From NCBI RefSeq assembly GCF_004310865.1, contig NZ_SIXI01000002.1:310001-374000 (forward strand): a stretch of 64,000 nt of DNA, given 5' to 3'. This DNA is from Aquabacterium lacunae (GTDB lineage Bacteria; Pseudomonadota; Gammaproteobacteria; Burkholderiales; Burkholderiaceae_C). The position numbers and the translations under genes are program-made. The notes under the pieces were generated by a model. It saw only the letters and a program-made list of their open reading frames with translations, did no database searches and had not been told where the DNA came from. Shown piece by piece: positions 38,115 through 49,762 of the stretch (position 1 is the first letter of the stretch; each line of letters starts with the position of its first letter).

Positions 38115-39056
38115 ATGTCGACCGCAGAAGCCTCTGGCGGGCAGGCTGCCGCAGCACTTCAGCGTCTTGTGGATCAGATTAGCACGATCGTGATCGGCAA
38201 ACGCGAGCAGGTCGAGCTCTGCGTGATCTGCCTGCTGGCAGATGGCCATTTGTTGATCGAGGACATACCGGGTGTGGGCAAGACCACCCTGGCGCAAGCC
38301 CTGGCGCGCAGCCTGGGTCTGAGCTTTTCCCGGGTGCAGTTCACAGCCGACCTGATGCCTTCGGACCTGCTGGGTGTGAGCATTTTCGATCGCCAGACGG
38401 GGGGCTTTGCCTTCCAGCCCGGCCCGGTGTTCGCCCAGGTGCTGCTGGCCGACGAAATCAACCGCGCCGGCCCTCGCACGCAAAGCGCGCTGCTGGAAGC
38501 CATGGAAGAGCGACAGGTGTCGGCCGAAGGCGCCACGCGCCCGCTGCCCGCGCCGTTCTTTGTGATCGCCACCCAGAACCCCACGGAGCAATTGGGCACC
38601 CACCCGCTGCCCGAGTCGCAACTCGACCGCTTCGCGCTGCGGGTGTCGCTGGGCTACCCCGCACCCCAGGCCGAACGCGCACTGCTCGCCGGCCAGGACC
38701 GACGCCAGTTGATGCTGGCGCTGCCCTGTGTGCTGGCTGCGCAAGACTGGGCCGCCGCGCAGGCCGCTGTGCCACGGGTGCATGCCAGCGAACCGTTGCT
38801 CGACTACCTCCAGGCGTTGCTGCAGGCCAGCCGTAACGGTCGCTGGTTCGCCCAGGGCCTGAGCCCTCGGGCCGGCCTGTCGCTGCTGCGTCTGGCCCGC
38901 GGTAGGGCCTTGCTGCAGGGCCGCAGCCATGTGTCGCCCGAAGACCTGCAGGCGCTGTGGGTTCCGGCCGTGGCACACCGCGTGATGGCCCGACCGGGCG
39001 GCGAGGACACCTCGGCGGCCGCACGGGCCCTGCTGGACGCTGTGCCCATTCCCTGA
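38115..39056 (+). CDS. MoxR-family AAA+ ATPase
   Basis: A protein of about 313 residues, a cytoplasmic chaperone-like ATPase. Walker A is GVGKTTLAQA, Walker B is VLLADEINRAGPRTQSALLEAMEERQVS with the sensor-1 stretch FFVIATQNP, all diagnostic of MoxR. The start is uncertain: ATGs at 38085, 38097, 38100 and 38115 are all in frame without a clear ribosome-binding site. I chose 38115 (MSTAEASGG), which fits the usual N-terminal length. Together with the DUF58 and transglutaminase genes downstream it forms the conserved MoxR-DUF58-TgpA cluster, in which the ATPase is thought to assist folding or cofactor insertion of membrane or periplasmic partners. Confidence 0.88.
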   Translation: MSTAEASGGQAAAALQRLVDQISTIVIGKREQVELCVICLLADGHLLIEDIPGVGKTTLAQALARSLGLSFSRVQFTADLMPSDLLGVSIFDRQTGGFAFQPGPVFAQVLLADEINRAGPRTQSALLEAMEERQVSAEGATRPLPAPFFVIATQNPTEQLGTHPLPESQLDRFALRVSLGYPAPQAERALLAGQDRRQLMLALPCVLAAQDWAAAQAAVPRVHASEPLLDYLQALLQASRNGRWFAQGLSPRAGLSLLRLARGRALLQGRSHVSPEDLQALWVPAVAHRVMARPGGEDTSAAARALLDAVPIP

Positions 39057-39067
39057 CCCGCCAGGCC

Positions 39068-40114
39068 GTGCCAACCGCTGATCCCGCGCCGCGCCCCCGC
39101 GCCCAGCCACCGTCAGACCCCGCGCCCCGCGGCCTGAAGGCGTGGCTGCGCCGGCGCTGGCAGCAGTGGGCCGACCAGCGTCAGCCACGCCAGGCCACGC
39201 AGGTGTTCACCCAGCGCAACCTGTACATCGTGCCGAGCGGGCAGGGAGGCACCTTCCTGCTGGTGTGCGGCGTGCTGCTGCTGGCTTCCATCAACGAGCA
39301 AGTGAACCTGGGGTACGCCCTCACCTTCTTGCTGGGGGGCGTGGGCTTTGCCGCCATGGGCCGCAGCCATGCCAACCTGCGTGGCGTGACCCTGAGCCTG
39401 CAGGCACTGCCTCGCCTGCACGCCGGGCAATCGGCCGCCTTGCCTGTGCAGCTCGATGCGCCACCCGAAGGCCGTGCAGCCCTGGGCGTGCAATTGACCT
39501 GGCCGGGTGAGCACACCGTGTGGGCCGACGCCCCAGCCCGCGGGTCCTGCGCTGTGACCGTGCCGTTGCGCATGCCTGAGCGCGGAGAGCACCTTCTGCC
39601 TCGCCTGCGTGTGCAAAGCCGCTACCCCCTGGGACTGTTCACGGTCTGGGGCTATTGGCGCCCGGCGCAGACCGTGCTGGTATGGCCCGCACCCGAATCC
39701 CCCTGCCCACCCTGGCCCAGCGCGCCGGGCGAGGCGGTCTCGGGCTCGAACCCCGGAGGCGCTGGATCGGCCACACCCGACGAATTGCGCGAATGGCAGC
39801 CTGGCGACAGCTTGCGACAGGTGGTGTGGCGCAAGTCGGCCTGGCGCATGGACATGCACCTGCCGCCGGTGGTGCGCGAACCCCAGCCCGAGCAACCCCC
39901 GAAGCGCCTCCTGCGCTGGGAAGACACCAGCTCGTTGGGGCACACCGAAGCCCGCCTGAGCCGGCTGACCGCCTGGCTGATCGAGGCCGAGCGACAGGCT
40001 GCGCACGGCGGTGGCCGTTATGCGCTCAGCCTGCCCGGCACGGCGGTTCCTGACGGGGCGGGCCAGGCCCACCTGCAGCAGTGTCTCGACCTACTCGCCA
40101 GGTGGCCACGATGA
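39068..40114 (+). CDS. DUF58 domain-containing membrane protein
   Basis: A protein of 348 residues. After a Pro-rich cytoplasmic N-terminus come two hydrophobic helices (GGTFLLVCGVLLLASI and LGYALTFLLGGVGFAAM), then a beta-rich region. The DUF58 signature DELREWQPGDSLRQVVWRKSAW follows at about 240-262. The C-terminal half is degenerate compared with von Willebrand-like relatives. The only plausible start after the moxR stop is the GTG at 39068, eleven bases on. The stop overlaps the transglutaminase gene start by four bases (ATGA). Function is unknown beyond association with MoxR. Confidence 0.83.
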   Translation: MPTADPAPRPRAQPPSDPAPRGLKAWLRRRWQQWADQRQPRQATQVFTQRNLYIVPSGQGGTFLLVCGVLLLASINEQVNLGYALTFLLGGVGFAAMGRSHANLRGVTLSLQALPRLHAGQSAALPVQLDAPPEGRAALGVQLTWPGEHTVWADAPARGSCAVTVPLRMPERGEHLLPRLRVQSRYPLGLFTVWGYWRPAQTVLVWPAPESPCPPWPSAPGEAVSGSNPGGAGSATPDELREWQPGDSLRQVVWRKSAWRMDMHLPPVVREPQPEQPPKRLLRWEDTSSLGHTEARLSRLTAWLIEAERQAAHGGGRYALSLPGTAVPDGAGQAHLQQCLDLLARWPR

Positions 40115-42150
40115 AAATCTGGCTGAACACCCTCACACGCGAGGCGCGGGACACGCTTTGGCTGCTGGGCATGCTGGCCCTGGTGCTGGTGCCGCATGTG
40201 CCCCGGCTGCCATGGTGGAGCAGCACCCTGGCCGCGCTGGCACTGGGCTGGCGGGCCTGGCTGGCCGTGCACGACGCCCCCCTGCCCCGCAGGCCTTTGC
40301 TGATGGCCCTGCTGGCCGCCACCATGGCCTGCACATGGCTGACCTTCGGCACGGTGCTGGGCCGGGAAGCAGGCACCGCCCTGGTGGTGATGCTGACCAC
40401 GCTCAAAAGCCTGGAACTGCGCGCGCGGCGCGACGCACTCGTCTGCCTGTACCTGGGCTTTTTCCTGGTGCTCACGCAATTTCTGTACGACCAGGGCATT
40501 GTCACGGCCGTGCTGATGCTGGGGGCGGTGTGGGGCCTGCTGGTCAGCCTGGTGCTGGGTCAGCGCCCACTGGGGCATCCGCCCCTGCGCGAAGTGGGCG
40601 GTGAAGCCGCACGCAACATGCTGGTGGGCCTGCCCGTGATGGTGCTGCTGTTCGTGCTGTTCCCGCGCTTCGGGCCGCTGTGGGCCTTGCCCTCGGACGC
40701 GCAAGGTCGCATCGGCCTGTCCGACCAGATCAGCCTGGGCGATGTGGGCTCGCTGGCCGCCAGCCAGGAAGTGGCCCTGCGCGTGAAGTTCCAGGGCCCG
40801 CCACCGCCCATGAACCGCATGTACTTTCGTGGGCCCGTGCTCGATCATTTCGATGGTCAGCAGTGGCAGGCCCAGGTGCGCCCCCCCACCCGGCAACCCG
40901 ATGTGCAGGTCGGCGGCACGCCCTGGACGTACGACATGACTCTGGAGCCGCTTCAGTTGAAAGTGCTGCCCCTGCTGGACGGCACCGGCGAAGTGGCGCC
41001 CGCACCCGGGACTCGCCTGCCAGCCCTGACGCGCCGCGGTCTGCAATGGGAAGCACCACTAACCGGTGAACGCCTTCGCCTTCAGGCCAGGGCCTGGCCC
41101 GTGGCGAACGAAGGCCCACTGGAAGACCATTTGCGGCTGCGCGAATGGGTGCAGCTGCCCCCGGGGCGCAACCCGCGCACCCTGGCCTGGGCCCTGGCTC
41201 TTCGGCAGCAGCCGGCCTGGCGGGAAGCGCCAGCGTCGGCCGTGGTCGGCGAAGTGCTTCGGCACATCCGCAGCGCCGACTTCCGCTACACCCTGTCACC
41301 AGGGCGACCGCCGCCTGGCGAACAGCACCTGATCGACCGGTTCTGGTTCGATCAGCAGGCGGGCTTTTGCGAACACTTTGCCAGCGCCTTCGTGGTGGTG
41401 CTTCGGGCCATGGACATCCCCAGCCGCGTGGTGCTGGGCTACCAAGGGGCCGAGTTCAACCCGATCGACGGTCAGTTCACGGTGCGCCAAAGCCATGCAC
41501 ACGCCTGGGCCGAATACTGGCAACCCGGCCGTGGCTGGGTGCGCGTGGACCCCACCGCCGCAGTGGCTCCCGAGCGCATCGAACAACCGCCGCAACTGCG
41601 CCCTTTGCAAGGTTTGCCCGGCATGATGGGTGACCTGGACCCGGCCTTCCTCAAGCGTTGGCGGCATGCCTGGGAAGCGGTTGATCACCGCTGGAACACC
41701 TGGGTGCTGCAGTACTCCAACAGCCAGCAGATGAACCTGTTGCAACAGCTCGGCATGCGCAACCCCGACGTGGGCAGCCTGCTGCACGTGCTGGGGCTGG
41801 CGCTGGGTCTGCTGGGCCTGGGCGGCGCGGCCTGGGCGGGATGGCAGGCATGGCAAGCACGCAAGGCCCCGTGGCCGCGGCTGCTGAGCGCGCTCGACCG
41901 GGCCTTGTCTGCGCGCATTGCTCCGCCGCCAGGGCCGCGTCCGGCATCACCGCTGGCCTGGGCTCGCCACCCCGCGCTGGCCAACCATGAGGCCCTGCTC
42001 ACGAGGCTGCATGGCCTGGACGCCCTGCGCTATGGCGCTGACGCCCAAACGCCGACACCAGGCATGGGGCACCAAGCCAGACTGCCACGCAAAGCACGCG
42101 AACTGCTGCGCGAGATTGAGCAAATCTGTCGGCACAATCGGGGCTTCTGA
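40111..42150 (+). CDS. TgpA-type transglutaminase-like membrane protein (DUF3488 and transglutaminase core)
   Basis: A 679-residue inner-membrane protein. The N-terminal part (about 15-185) has several membrane segments of the DUF3488/TgpA type. A periplasmic transglutaminase-like domain carries the Cys-His-Asp triad: Cys420 in GFCEHFASAFVVVLRAM, His464 in HAHAWAEYW and Asp480 in VRVDPTAAV. One more membrane helix lies near 565-585 before a cytoplasmic tail. The P. aeruginosa homologue TgpA is essential; the substrate is not known. The start at 40111 overlaps the DUF58 stop and has AGGTGG upstream. It is the third gene of the moxR operon. Confidence 0.9.
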   Translation: MKIWLNTLTREARDTLWLLGMLALVLVPHVPRLPWWSSTLAALALGWRAWLAVHDAPLPRRPLLMALLAATMACTWLTFGTVLGREAGTALVVMLTTLKSLELRARRDALVCLYLGFFLVLTQFLYDQGIVTAVLMLGAVWGLLVSLVLGQRPLGHPPLREVGGEAARNMLVGLPVMVLLFVLFPRFGPLWALPSDAQGRIGLSDQISLGDVGSLAASQEVALRVKFQGPPPPMNRMYFRGPVLDHFDGQQWQAQVRPPTRQPDVQVGGTPWTYDMTLEPLQLKVLPLLDGTGEVAPAPGTRLPALTRRGLQWEAPLTGERLRLQARAWPVANEGPLEDHLRLREWVQLPPGRNPRTLAWALALRQQPAWREAPASAVVGEVLRHIRSADFRYTLSPGRPPPGEQHLIDRFWFDQQAGFCEHFASAFVVVLRAMDIPSRVVLGYQGAEFNPIDGQFTVRQSHAHAWAEYWQPGRGWVRVDPTAAVAPERIEQPPQLRPLQGLPGMMGDLDPAFLKRWRHAWEAVDHRWNTWVLQYSNSQQMNLLQQLGMRNPDVGSLLHVLGLALGLLGLGGAAWAGWQAWQARKAPWPRLLSALDRALSARIAPPPGPRPASPLAWARHPALANHEALLTRLHGLDALRYGADAQTPTPGMGHQARLPRKARELLREIEQICRHNRGF

Positions 42151-42250
42151 ATCGCCAGCAGGCAGGCCATGCGCCCAGCCTGCCCACTGCCCCATGCCGG
42201 GACCCTGTCGCGCCCTCTCGCTGTCATCGCCCCACGACACACCCACCCTG

Positions 42251-43438
42251 ATGCGCCTGAGCTGTCTGGGCCTGGCCGCCCTTGTCCTGACCCTGGGTGG
42301 CTGCACCAGCCTGATTCGCCGGTCATCGGCCGACGCCCCCGCCCCGGTGGTTGAACGTTCGGTGCCGATGCCCCCGCAGTCCGCAGCCAGTGCCGCGACC
42401 CGCAGCACGGCCGACAGCACGCCCCAGGGGCCGGCATTGATCCGGCTGCCAGCCTACCCGCTGCCAGTCAACCCGGAGCCTGGCAGCTACGCCCTGCACC
42501 CCCGTTCGCAAGCCCTCGCCCTCAAACTGGCGCGCGAGCAAGGGCTCGATCCCGAATGGACGGTCTCCGTGCTGTCACAGGCCCGCTTCATCGAGCAGGT
42601 GCAAAAGCTCAACATGCCAGCGTCCAACCCTGGCAGCAAAAACTGGCAGGCCTACCGCGCCCGCTTCATCGAGCCCATTCGTTTGCGGGCTGGCGCCCAG
42701 TTCGTCAAGGAACACGAAGCCACCTTGCAGAAAGCTGAAGCGCGTTGGGGCGTGCCGGTCGACATCATCGCTGGCGTGATCGGCGTGGAAACCATCTACG
42801 GTCGCTACACCGGCAACATGCGGGTGCTCGACGTACTGACCACCCTCAGCCTCGACTTCCCCACGGGTCGAAGCGACAGAAGCCCCTTCTTCCAGAACGA
42901 ACTCGGTCAGTTCCTGCGCCTGTGTGCCGAACAGCACTTCGACCCGATGACGGTGCAGGGCTCGTTCGCCGGTGCCATCGGGCTGCCGCAGTTCATGCCC
43001 AGCTCCATCCGGGCCTACGCGGTCGATTTCGACGGCGATGGCGTGATCGACTTGCGCAACAGCCCCGCCGATGCCATCGGCAGCGTGGCCAATTACCTGG
43101 CGCGCCACGGCTGGCAACGCGGCATGCCCACGCACTATCTCGTGGCCCCCCCCACCGATCTGGATCAACGCCAGACCCTGCTCGGTCCCGACATCAAGCC
43201 CACGTTCTCCTCCGAGGAGATGGCTCGCCTGGGTGCCGTGCTCGACGAACCCGGCAAACGCCACAGCGGCAAACTGGCCCTGGTGCTGCTGCACAACGGC
43301 GCCAACGAGCCCACCTACCTGGCGGGCACCGACAACTTTTACTCGATCACCCGCTACAACCAGTCGAGTTATTACGCACTGGCCGTGATCGAGCTGGGAC
43401 GCGTGTTGTCGCTCAACGCCAAAGCCCGGAATAACTGA
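42251..43438 (+). CDS. mltB: Lytic murein transglycosylase B, lipoprotein
   Basis: A 395-residue outer-membrane lipoprotein that cleaves the glycan strands of peptidoglycan to 1,6-anhydro ends. The signal peptide is MRLSCLGLAALVLTLGGC with the lipidated Cys18. A Ser/Ala/Pro-rich linker follows to about residue 70, and then the SLT_2 catalytic domain. The catalytic Glu180 is in GVIGVETIYGRYTGN, and later motifs GSFAGAIGLPQFMPSS and DFDGDGVIDL are typical of MltB. The latter is an EF-hand-like calcium site. It starts 100 bp after the transglutaminase gene, probably with a separate promoter. A Fur-like box overlaps its stop codon. Confidence 0.93.
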   Translation: MRLSCLGLAALVLTLGGCTSLIRRSSADAPAPVVERSVPMPPQSAASAATRSTADSTPQGPALIRLPAYPLPVNPEPGSYALHPRSQALALKLAREQGLDPEWTVSVLSQARFIEQVQKLNMPASNPGSKNWQAYRARFIEPIRLRAGAQFVKEHEATLQKAEARWGVPVDIIAGVIGVETIYGRYTGNMRVLDVLTTLSLDFPTGRSDRSPFFQNELGQFLRLCAEQHFDPMTVQGSFAGAIGLPQFMPSSIRAYAVDFDGDGVIDLRNSPADAIGSVANYLARHGWQRGMPTHYLVAPPTDLDQRQTLLGPDIKPTFSSEEMARLGAVLDEPGKRHSGKLALVLLHNGANEPTYLAGTDNFYSITRYNQSSYYALAVIELGRVLSLNAKARNN

Positions 43439-43453
43439 GAATAATTCGTATTC
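43435..43453. promoter_or_regulatory. Fur-box-like palindrome upstream of the iron-binding protein gene
   Basis: CTGAGAATAATTCGTATTC contains the dyad GAATA-ATTCG-TATTC and is close to the 19-bp Fur consensus. It overlaps the stop codon of mltB (43436-43438) and lies 33 bp upstream of the start of an iron-type binding protein gene, a normal place for a Fur operator. Confidence 0.55.
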
Positions 43454-43486
43454 GTGTACCATGCGGGCATTCTTGGAGACTGCCCC

Positions 43487-44560
43487 ATGCGCATCACACG
43501 ACTGACTTCCGCCATGAACCGCCTGGCTGGCCTGGCCCGCCTGGGCCTGATCGCTGCCCTGCCTGCCGTCACACTGTCTGGCCATGCGCAAGACAACGTG
43601 CTGAACCTGTATTCGGCGCGCCACTACCAGACCGATCAGGCGCTGTACGACAACTTCACCAAGTCCACCGGCATCCGCATCAACCGCGTGGATTCCGATG
43701 ACGCCGGGCTGGTGGCGCGGCTGCGCAGCGAAGGCTCGGCCAGCCCGGCCGACGTGATCTTGCTGGTCGACGCGGCACGCCTGTGGCGTGGTGATGTCGA
43801 TGGTCTCTTCCAACCTGTGCGGTCGCCGGTGCTGGAAAAGCGAATCCCGGCCCACCTGCGCGACAAGGACGAGGGCAAAGGCAGCCAATGGTTCGGCTTT
43901 TCCACCCGTGCCCGCGTCATCGTCTACAACAAGCAGACCGTGAACAAGGCCGACGTGCAAACCTACGAGCAGCTGGCCGACCCCAAGCTCAAGGGCAAGT
44001 TCTGCAGCCGCTCGGGTGCCCACCCCTACAACCTGTCACTGATTGGCGCGCTCATGGAACACATGGGCCCGGCCGCCACCGAGAACTGGCTCAAGGGTCT
44101 GGTGGCCAATCAGGCCCGTGACCCCAAGGGGGGTGACACCGACCAGATCAAGGCGGTGGCCAGCGGAGAATGTGGCGCAGCCCTGAGCAACAGCTATTAC
44201 GTGGCCCGACTGATGCGCTCGAGCAAACCCGAAGACCGCGCCGTGATGGAAAAAGTGGGCGTGATTTTCCCCAACCAGCAAAGCTGGGGCACCCACATCA
44301 ACATTGCCGGCGGCGCTGTGGCACGCAACGCGCCGCATCGTGAGGCCGCCGTGAAGTTCCTGGAGTATCTCGCCAGCGACGAAGCCCAGGGCTACTTCGC
44401 CAATGGCAACAATGAATATGCAGTGGTGCCCGGCGTGAAACTGCAGAACCCGGCGCTCGATGCCCTGGGCAGTTTCAAGGGTGAGGTGATTCCTCTGGCC
44501 GTGGTGGGTGCCAACACGGGCAAGGTGCAACAATTGCTGGACAAGGTTGGCATGAAGTGA
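43487..44560 (+). CDS. Fe(3+) ABC transporter periplasmic substrate-binding protein (FutA/FbpA type)
   Basis: A 357-residue periplasmic binding protein of the ferric-iron family. The signal peptide covers about residues 1-36, ending SGHAQ. The mature start NVLNLYSARHYQTDQALYDNFTKSTGI is the family hallmark. The metal-ligand tyrosines are in the double-Tyr stretch ALSNSYYVARL, and RSGAHPYNLS is also conserved. The start is the ATG at 43487 with GGAG eight bases upstream; an ATG at 43461 would lack both this site and a proper signal peptide. Permease and ATPase genes are not adjacent, so this is an orphan component. A Fur-like box precedes it and a terminator follows. Confidence 0.9.
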   Translation: MRITRLTSAMNRLAGLARLGLIAALPAVTLSGHAQDNVLNLYSARHYQTDQALYDNFTKSTGIRINRVDSDDAGLVARLRSEGSASPADVILLVDAARLWRGDVDGLFQPVRSPVLEKRIPAHLRDKDEGKGSQWFGFSTRARVIVYNKQTVNKADVQTYEQLADPKLKGKFCSRSGAHPYNLSLIGALMEHMGPAATENWLKGLVANQARDPKGGDTDQIKAVASGECGAALSNSYYVARLMRSSKPEDRAVMEKVGVIFPNQQSWGTHINIAGGAVARNAPHREAAVKFLEYLASDEAQGYFANGNNEYAVVPGVKLQNPALDALGSFKGEVIPLAVVGANTGKVQQLLDKVGMK

Positions 44561-44610
44561 TGCCGGGCGAGGTTTCCGTCTGAAACATTTTCAGCGGAAA
44601 ACAAAATCAC

Positions 44611-44632
44611 AAGGCGGGGCTTGCCCCGCCTT
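44611..44632 (+). terminator. Intrinsic terminator of the iron-binding protein gene
   Basis: Perfect stem AAGGCGGGG/CCCCGCCTT around a short loop, followed by the T-rich stretch ATTCATTT. Confidence 0.82.
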
Positions 44633-44753
44633 ATTCATTTGTGCTTAAAATCTGCCCACAACAAGGAATTCCCGCGGCAGCGACTGGGCCGTGGGCATTT
44701 CAACAACCGGCAATTCACATTGCCCCTTGCATCACTTTGCAAAAGGAACCGCC

Positions 44754-45083
44754 ATGTCGTCGTATCAGGATCTGCTGGCTCAAAAAGCCGCCCTCGAAAA
44801 ACAAGCCCAGGAACTGGACAAGGCCCTGGCTGATGCCCGCCGTGCTGAACGCGCTGGCGTGATCGCCCAGATCAAGAACCTGATGAATGAGCATCAGCTG
44901 ACCGTGGAAGATCTGGCCGCCAAGCCTGGCAAGGCCTCGTCGGCCGGCACTGCAGGCCGCAAGGTGGCCCCCAAGTACCGCAACACCGCCACCGGCGAAA
45001 CCTGGACCGGCCGTGGTCTGCAGCCCAAGTGGGTTCAGGCCGCAGTGGCCGCCGGCAAGAAACTGGAAGACTTCGCCATCTGA
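44754..45083 (+). CDS. H-NS-family nucleoid-associated protein
   Basis: A 109-residue DNA-binding protein of the short betaproteobacterial H-NS type. The N-terminal half is a coiled-coil oligomerisation segment (LAQKAALEKQAQELDKALADARR). A Lys/Ala/Gly linker leads to the C-terminal DNA-binding domain with KYRNTATGETWTGRGLQPKWV, the conserved H-NS core. The start at 44754 has AAAAGGA six bases upstream. It stands alone, bounded by terminators on both sides. The 120 bases upstream hold no gene. Such proteins bind AT-rich or foreign DNA and silence it. Confidence 0.94.
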   Translation: MSSYQDLLAQKAALEKQAQELDKALADARRAERAGVIAQIKNLMNEHQLTVEDLAAKPGKASSAGTAGRKVAPKYRNTATGETWTGRGLQPKWVQAAVAAGKKLEDFAI

Positions 45084-45106
45084 GGCATTTCCGGTTTCTC
45101 GCGATA

Positions 45107-45131
45107 AAAAGCCGCGCCCTGCGCGGCTTTT
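45107..45131. terminator. Bidirectional intrinsic terminator (H-NS gene / M16 peptidase gene)
   Basis: Stem AAAAGCCGCGC/GCGCGGCTTTT (45107-45117 and 45121-45131) with runs of A before and T after. It can serve the plus-strand H-NS gene and the minus-strand peptidase gene ending at 45147. Confidence 0.88.
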
Positions 45132-45146
45132 TCATTCGTCACCCAT

Positions 45147-47984
<2,838 letters not shown>

Positions 47985-48066
47985 GACGGCAGGTGCAGCC
48001 CATGGGGCCGGTGAACATCGACACCCTTGAGTGTCGCACCGGCCGCATCGGTTCCCTGCTTTGCCG

Positions 48067-49713
48067 TCATTCATCCATGCCGAGTTCCTGAATCTTGCGG
48101 GTGATGGTGTTGCGCCCGATCCCCAGTTTCTGGGCTGCCTCGATGCGACGGCCGCGGGTCAGCTCGAGCGCGGTGTGGATGAGGCGCGCCTCGAACTGGC
48201 GGGTCAGGTGGTCCCAGACGTCGGCTCGGCCCGAATCCAGAAGGGCTTTGGCCTCGCGTTCGAGGTCATGCAGCCAGCCCCCCGCCGCCTGTCCACCGGC
48301 TGCGCCGACCGGCACGGACAGGGGCGCAGCAGCCACGCCCGCCGCCGAGGCCACGGGCGCCGCCCAGTCGGCCGACACCGCGCGCTCACCGGGTGCCGAC
48401 CAGGCATCCGACGACGCCACAGCGCCCGGCGCCCCTGCGGCGGCCACGGGCAGAGGCACCAGCGGTGCGGAACCCAGCGCAGCAGGCACCACCACAGCGG
48501 AAGCCACGGGCGCCACGGGTGCGGAAGGTAGCGCACCCAAGGCTCCACCGGCCAGGGGCGTGGAGTGCATCAGCTCAGGCGGCAAGTCTTTGGGCTCCAC
48601 GACCTGGGCCGGCGCCATGACCGTCAGCCAGTGGCAGATGTTCTCCAGCTGGCGCACATTGCCCGGAAAATCGAAGGCCACCAGTCGGGCCAGGGCCGCG
48701 TCGGAAATGCGCTTGGCCTCTACCCCGAGTTCACGCGCGCTTTTCTGCAGGAAGAAGCGGGCCAGCGTGGGCACATCTTCGCGGCGTTCGCGCAGCGCAG
48801 GCAGGCGCAGGCGGATCACGTTCAGACGGTGGAACAAGTCCTCACGGAACGCGCCCTGTCGCACGCGCTCTTCCAGGTTCTGGTGGGTGGCGGCGATCAC
48901 GCGGACATTGGCCTTGAGCGGGTGGTGCCCGCCCACGCGGTAGAACTGCCCGTCCGACAGCACCCGCAGCAGGCGGGTCTGCAGGTCAAAGGGCATGTCG
49001 CCGATTTCATCGAGGAACAGCGTGCCGCCGTCGGCCTGCTCGAAGCGACCGCGACGCATGGTCTGCGCGCCCGTGAAGGCACCGCGCTCATGGCCGAACA
49101 GCTCCGATTCGAGCAGGTCTTTCGGGATGGCCGCCGTGTTGATGGCCACAAAAGGCCCGTTGGCCCGGGGACTGTGCTTGTGCAGCGCATGGGCCACCAG
49201 CTCCTTGCCGGCGCCCGATTCACCCGTGATCAGCACGGTCACATTGCTTTGCGACAGGCGACCGATGGCGCGGAACACGTCCTGCATGGCCGGGGCCTGG
49301 CCCAGCATCTCGGGCATCTGCTGCAGACGCTCGTCGGCCACGTCTTCGCGCACGCTTTCATCGACCGCACGGCGGATCAGCTCGATGGCCTTGGTCAGGT
49401 CAAACGGCTTGGGCAGGTATTCGAAGGCGCCGCCCTGGAAGGCCGACACGGCCGAGTCCAGGTCGGAGTATGCCGTCATGATGATGACCGGCAGGCCCGG
49501 GAAGCGCTCCTTGACCTTGCCCAGCAGGTCGATGCCCGAGCCCCCCGGCATGCGGATGTCAGACACCAGCACCTGCGGCTCGTCGTCTTCCAGCGCCGCC
49601 AGCACATCGCGCGGGTTGGTGAAGCTGCGCACCGGCAGGTCTTCCCGCGCGAGCGCCTTCTCCAGAACGAAGCGGATGGATTGATCGTCGTCGGCGATCC
49701 AGATGGGTTTCAT
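48067..49713 (-). CDS. ntrC: Nitrogen regulator NtrC (NR-I), sigma-54 activator
   Basis: A 548-residue response regulator that activates sigma-54 promoters under nitrogen limitation. The receiver domain has the phospho-acceptor Asp52 in VLVSDIRMPGGSG. The AAA+ domain has Walker A GESGAGKE, the sigma-54 loop GAFTGA, and FLDEIGDMPFDLQTRLLRVL. The C-terminal Fis-type helix-turn-helix has AAQKLGIGRNTITRKI. Between the AAA+ and DNA-binding domains lies a stretch of about 100 Ala/Pro/Val/Gly-rich residues (about 375-475), which makes the protein longer than usual (about 470-490). The gene follows ntrB after 49 bp. NtrC dyads lie upstream of glnA at the head of this cluster. Confidence 0.96.
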   Translation of the reverse strand: MKPIWIADDDQSIRFVLEKALAREDLPVRSFTNPRDVLAALEDDEPQVLVSDIRMPGGSGIDLLGKVKERFPGLPVIIMTAYSDLDSAVSAFQGGAFEYLPKPFDLTKAIELIRRAVDESVREDVADERLQQMPEMLGQAPAMQDVFRAIGRLSQSNVTVLITGESGAGKELVAHALHKHSPRANGPFVAINTAAIPKDLLESELFGHERGAFTGAQTMRRGRFEQADGGTLFLDEIGDMPFDLQTRLLRVLSDGQFYRVGGHHPLKANVRVIAATHQNLEERVRQGAFREDLFHRLNVIRLRLPALRERREDVPTLARFFLQKSARELGVEAKRISDAALARLVAFDFPGNVRQLENICHWLTVMAPAQVVEPKDLPPELMHSTPLAGGALGALPSAPVAPVASAVVVPAALGSAPLVPLPVAAAGAPGAVASSDAWSAPGERAVSADWAAPVASAAGVAAAPLSVPVGAAGGQAAGGWLHDLEREAKALLDSGRADVWDHLTRQFEARLIHTALELTRGRRIEAAQKLGIGRNTITRKIQELGMDE

Positions 49714-49762
49714 GCTGGCCTGTTGGGTTGCACCTCATGCCCCGTCAAGAACGCCGTGCGGC

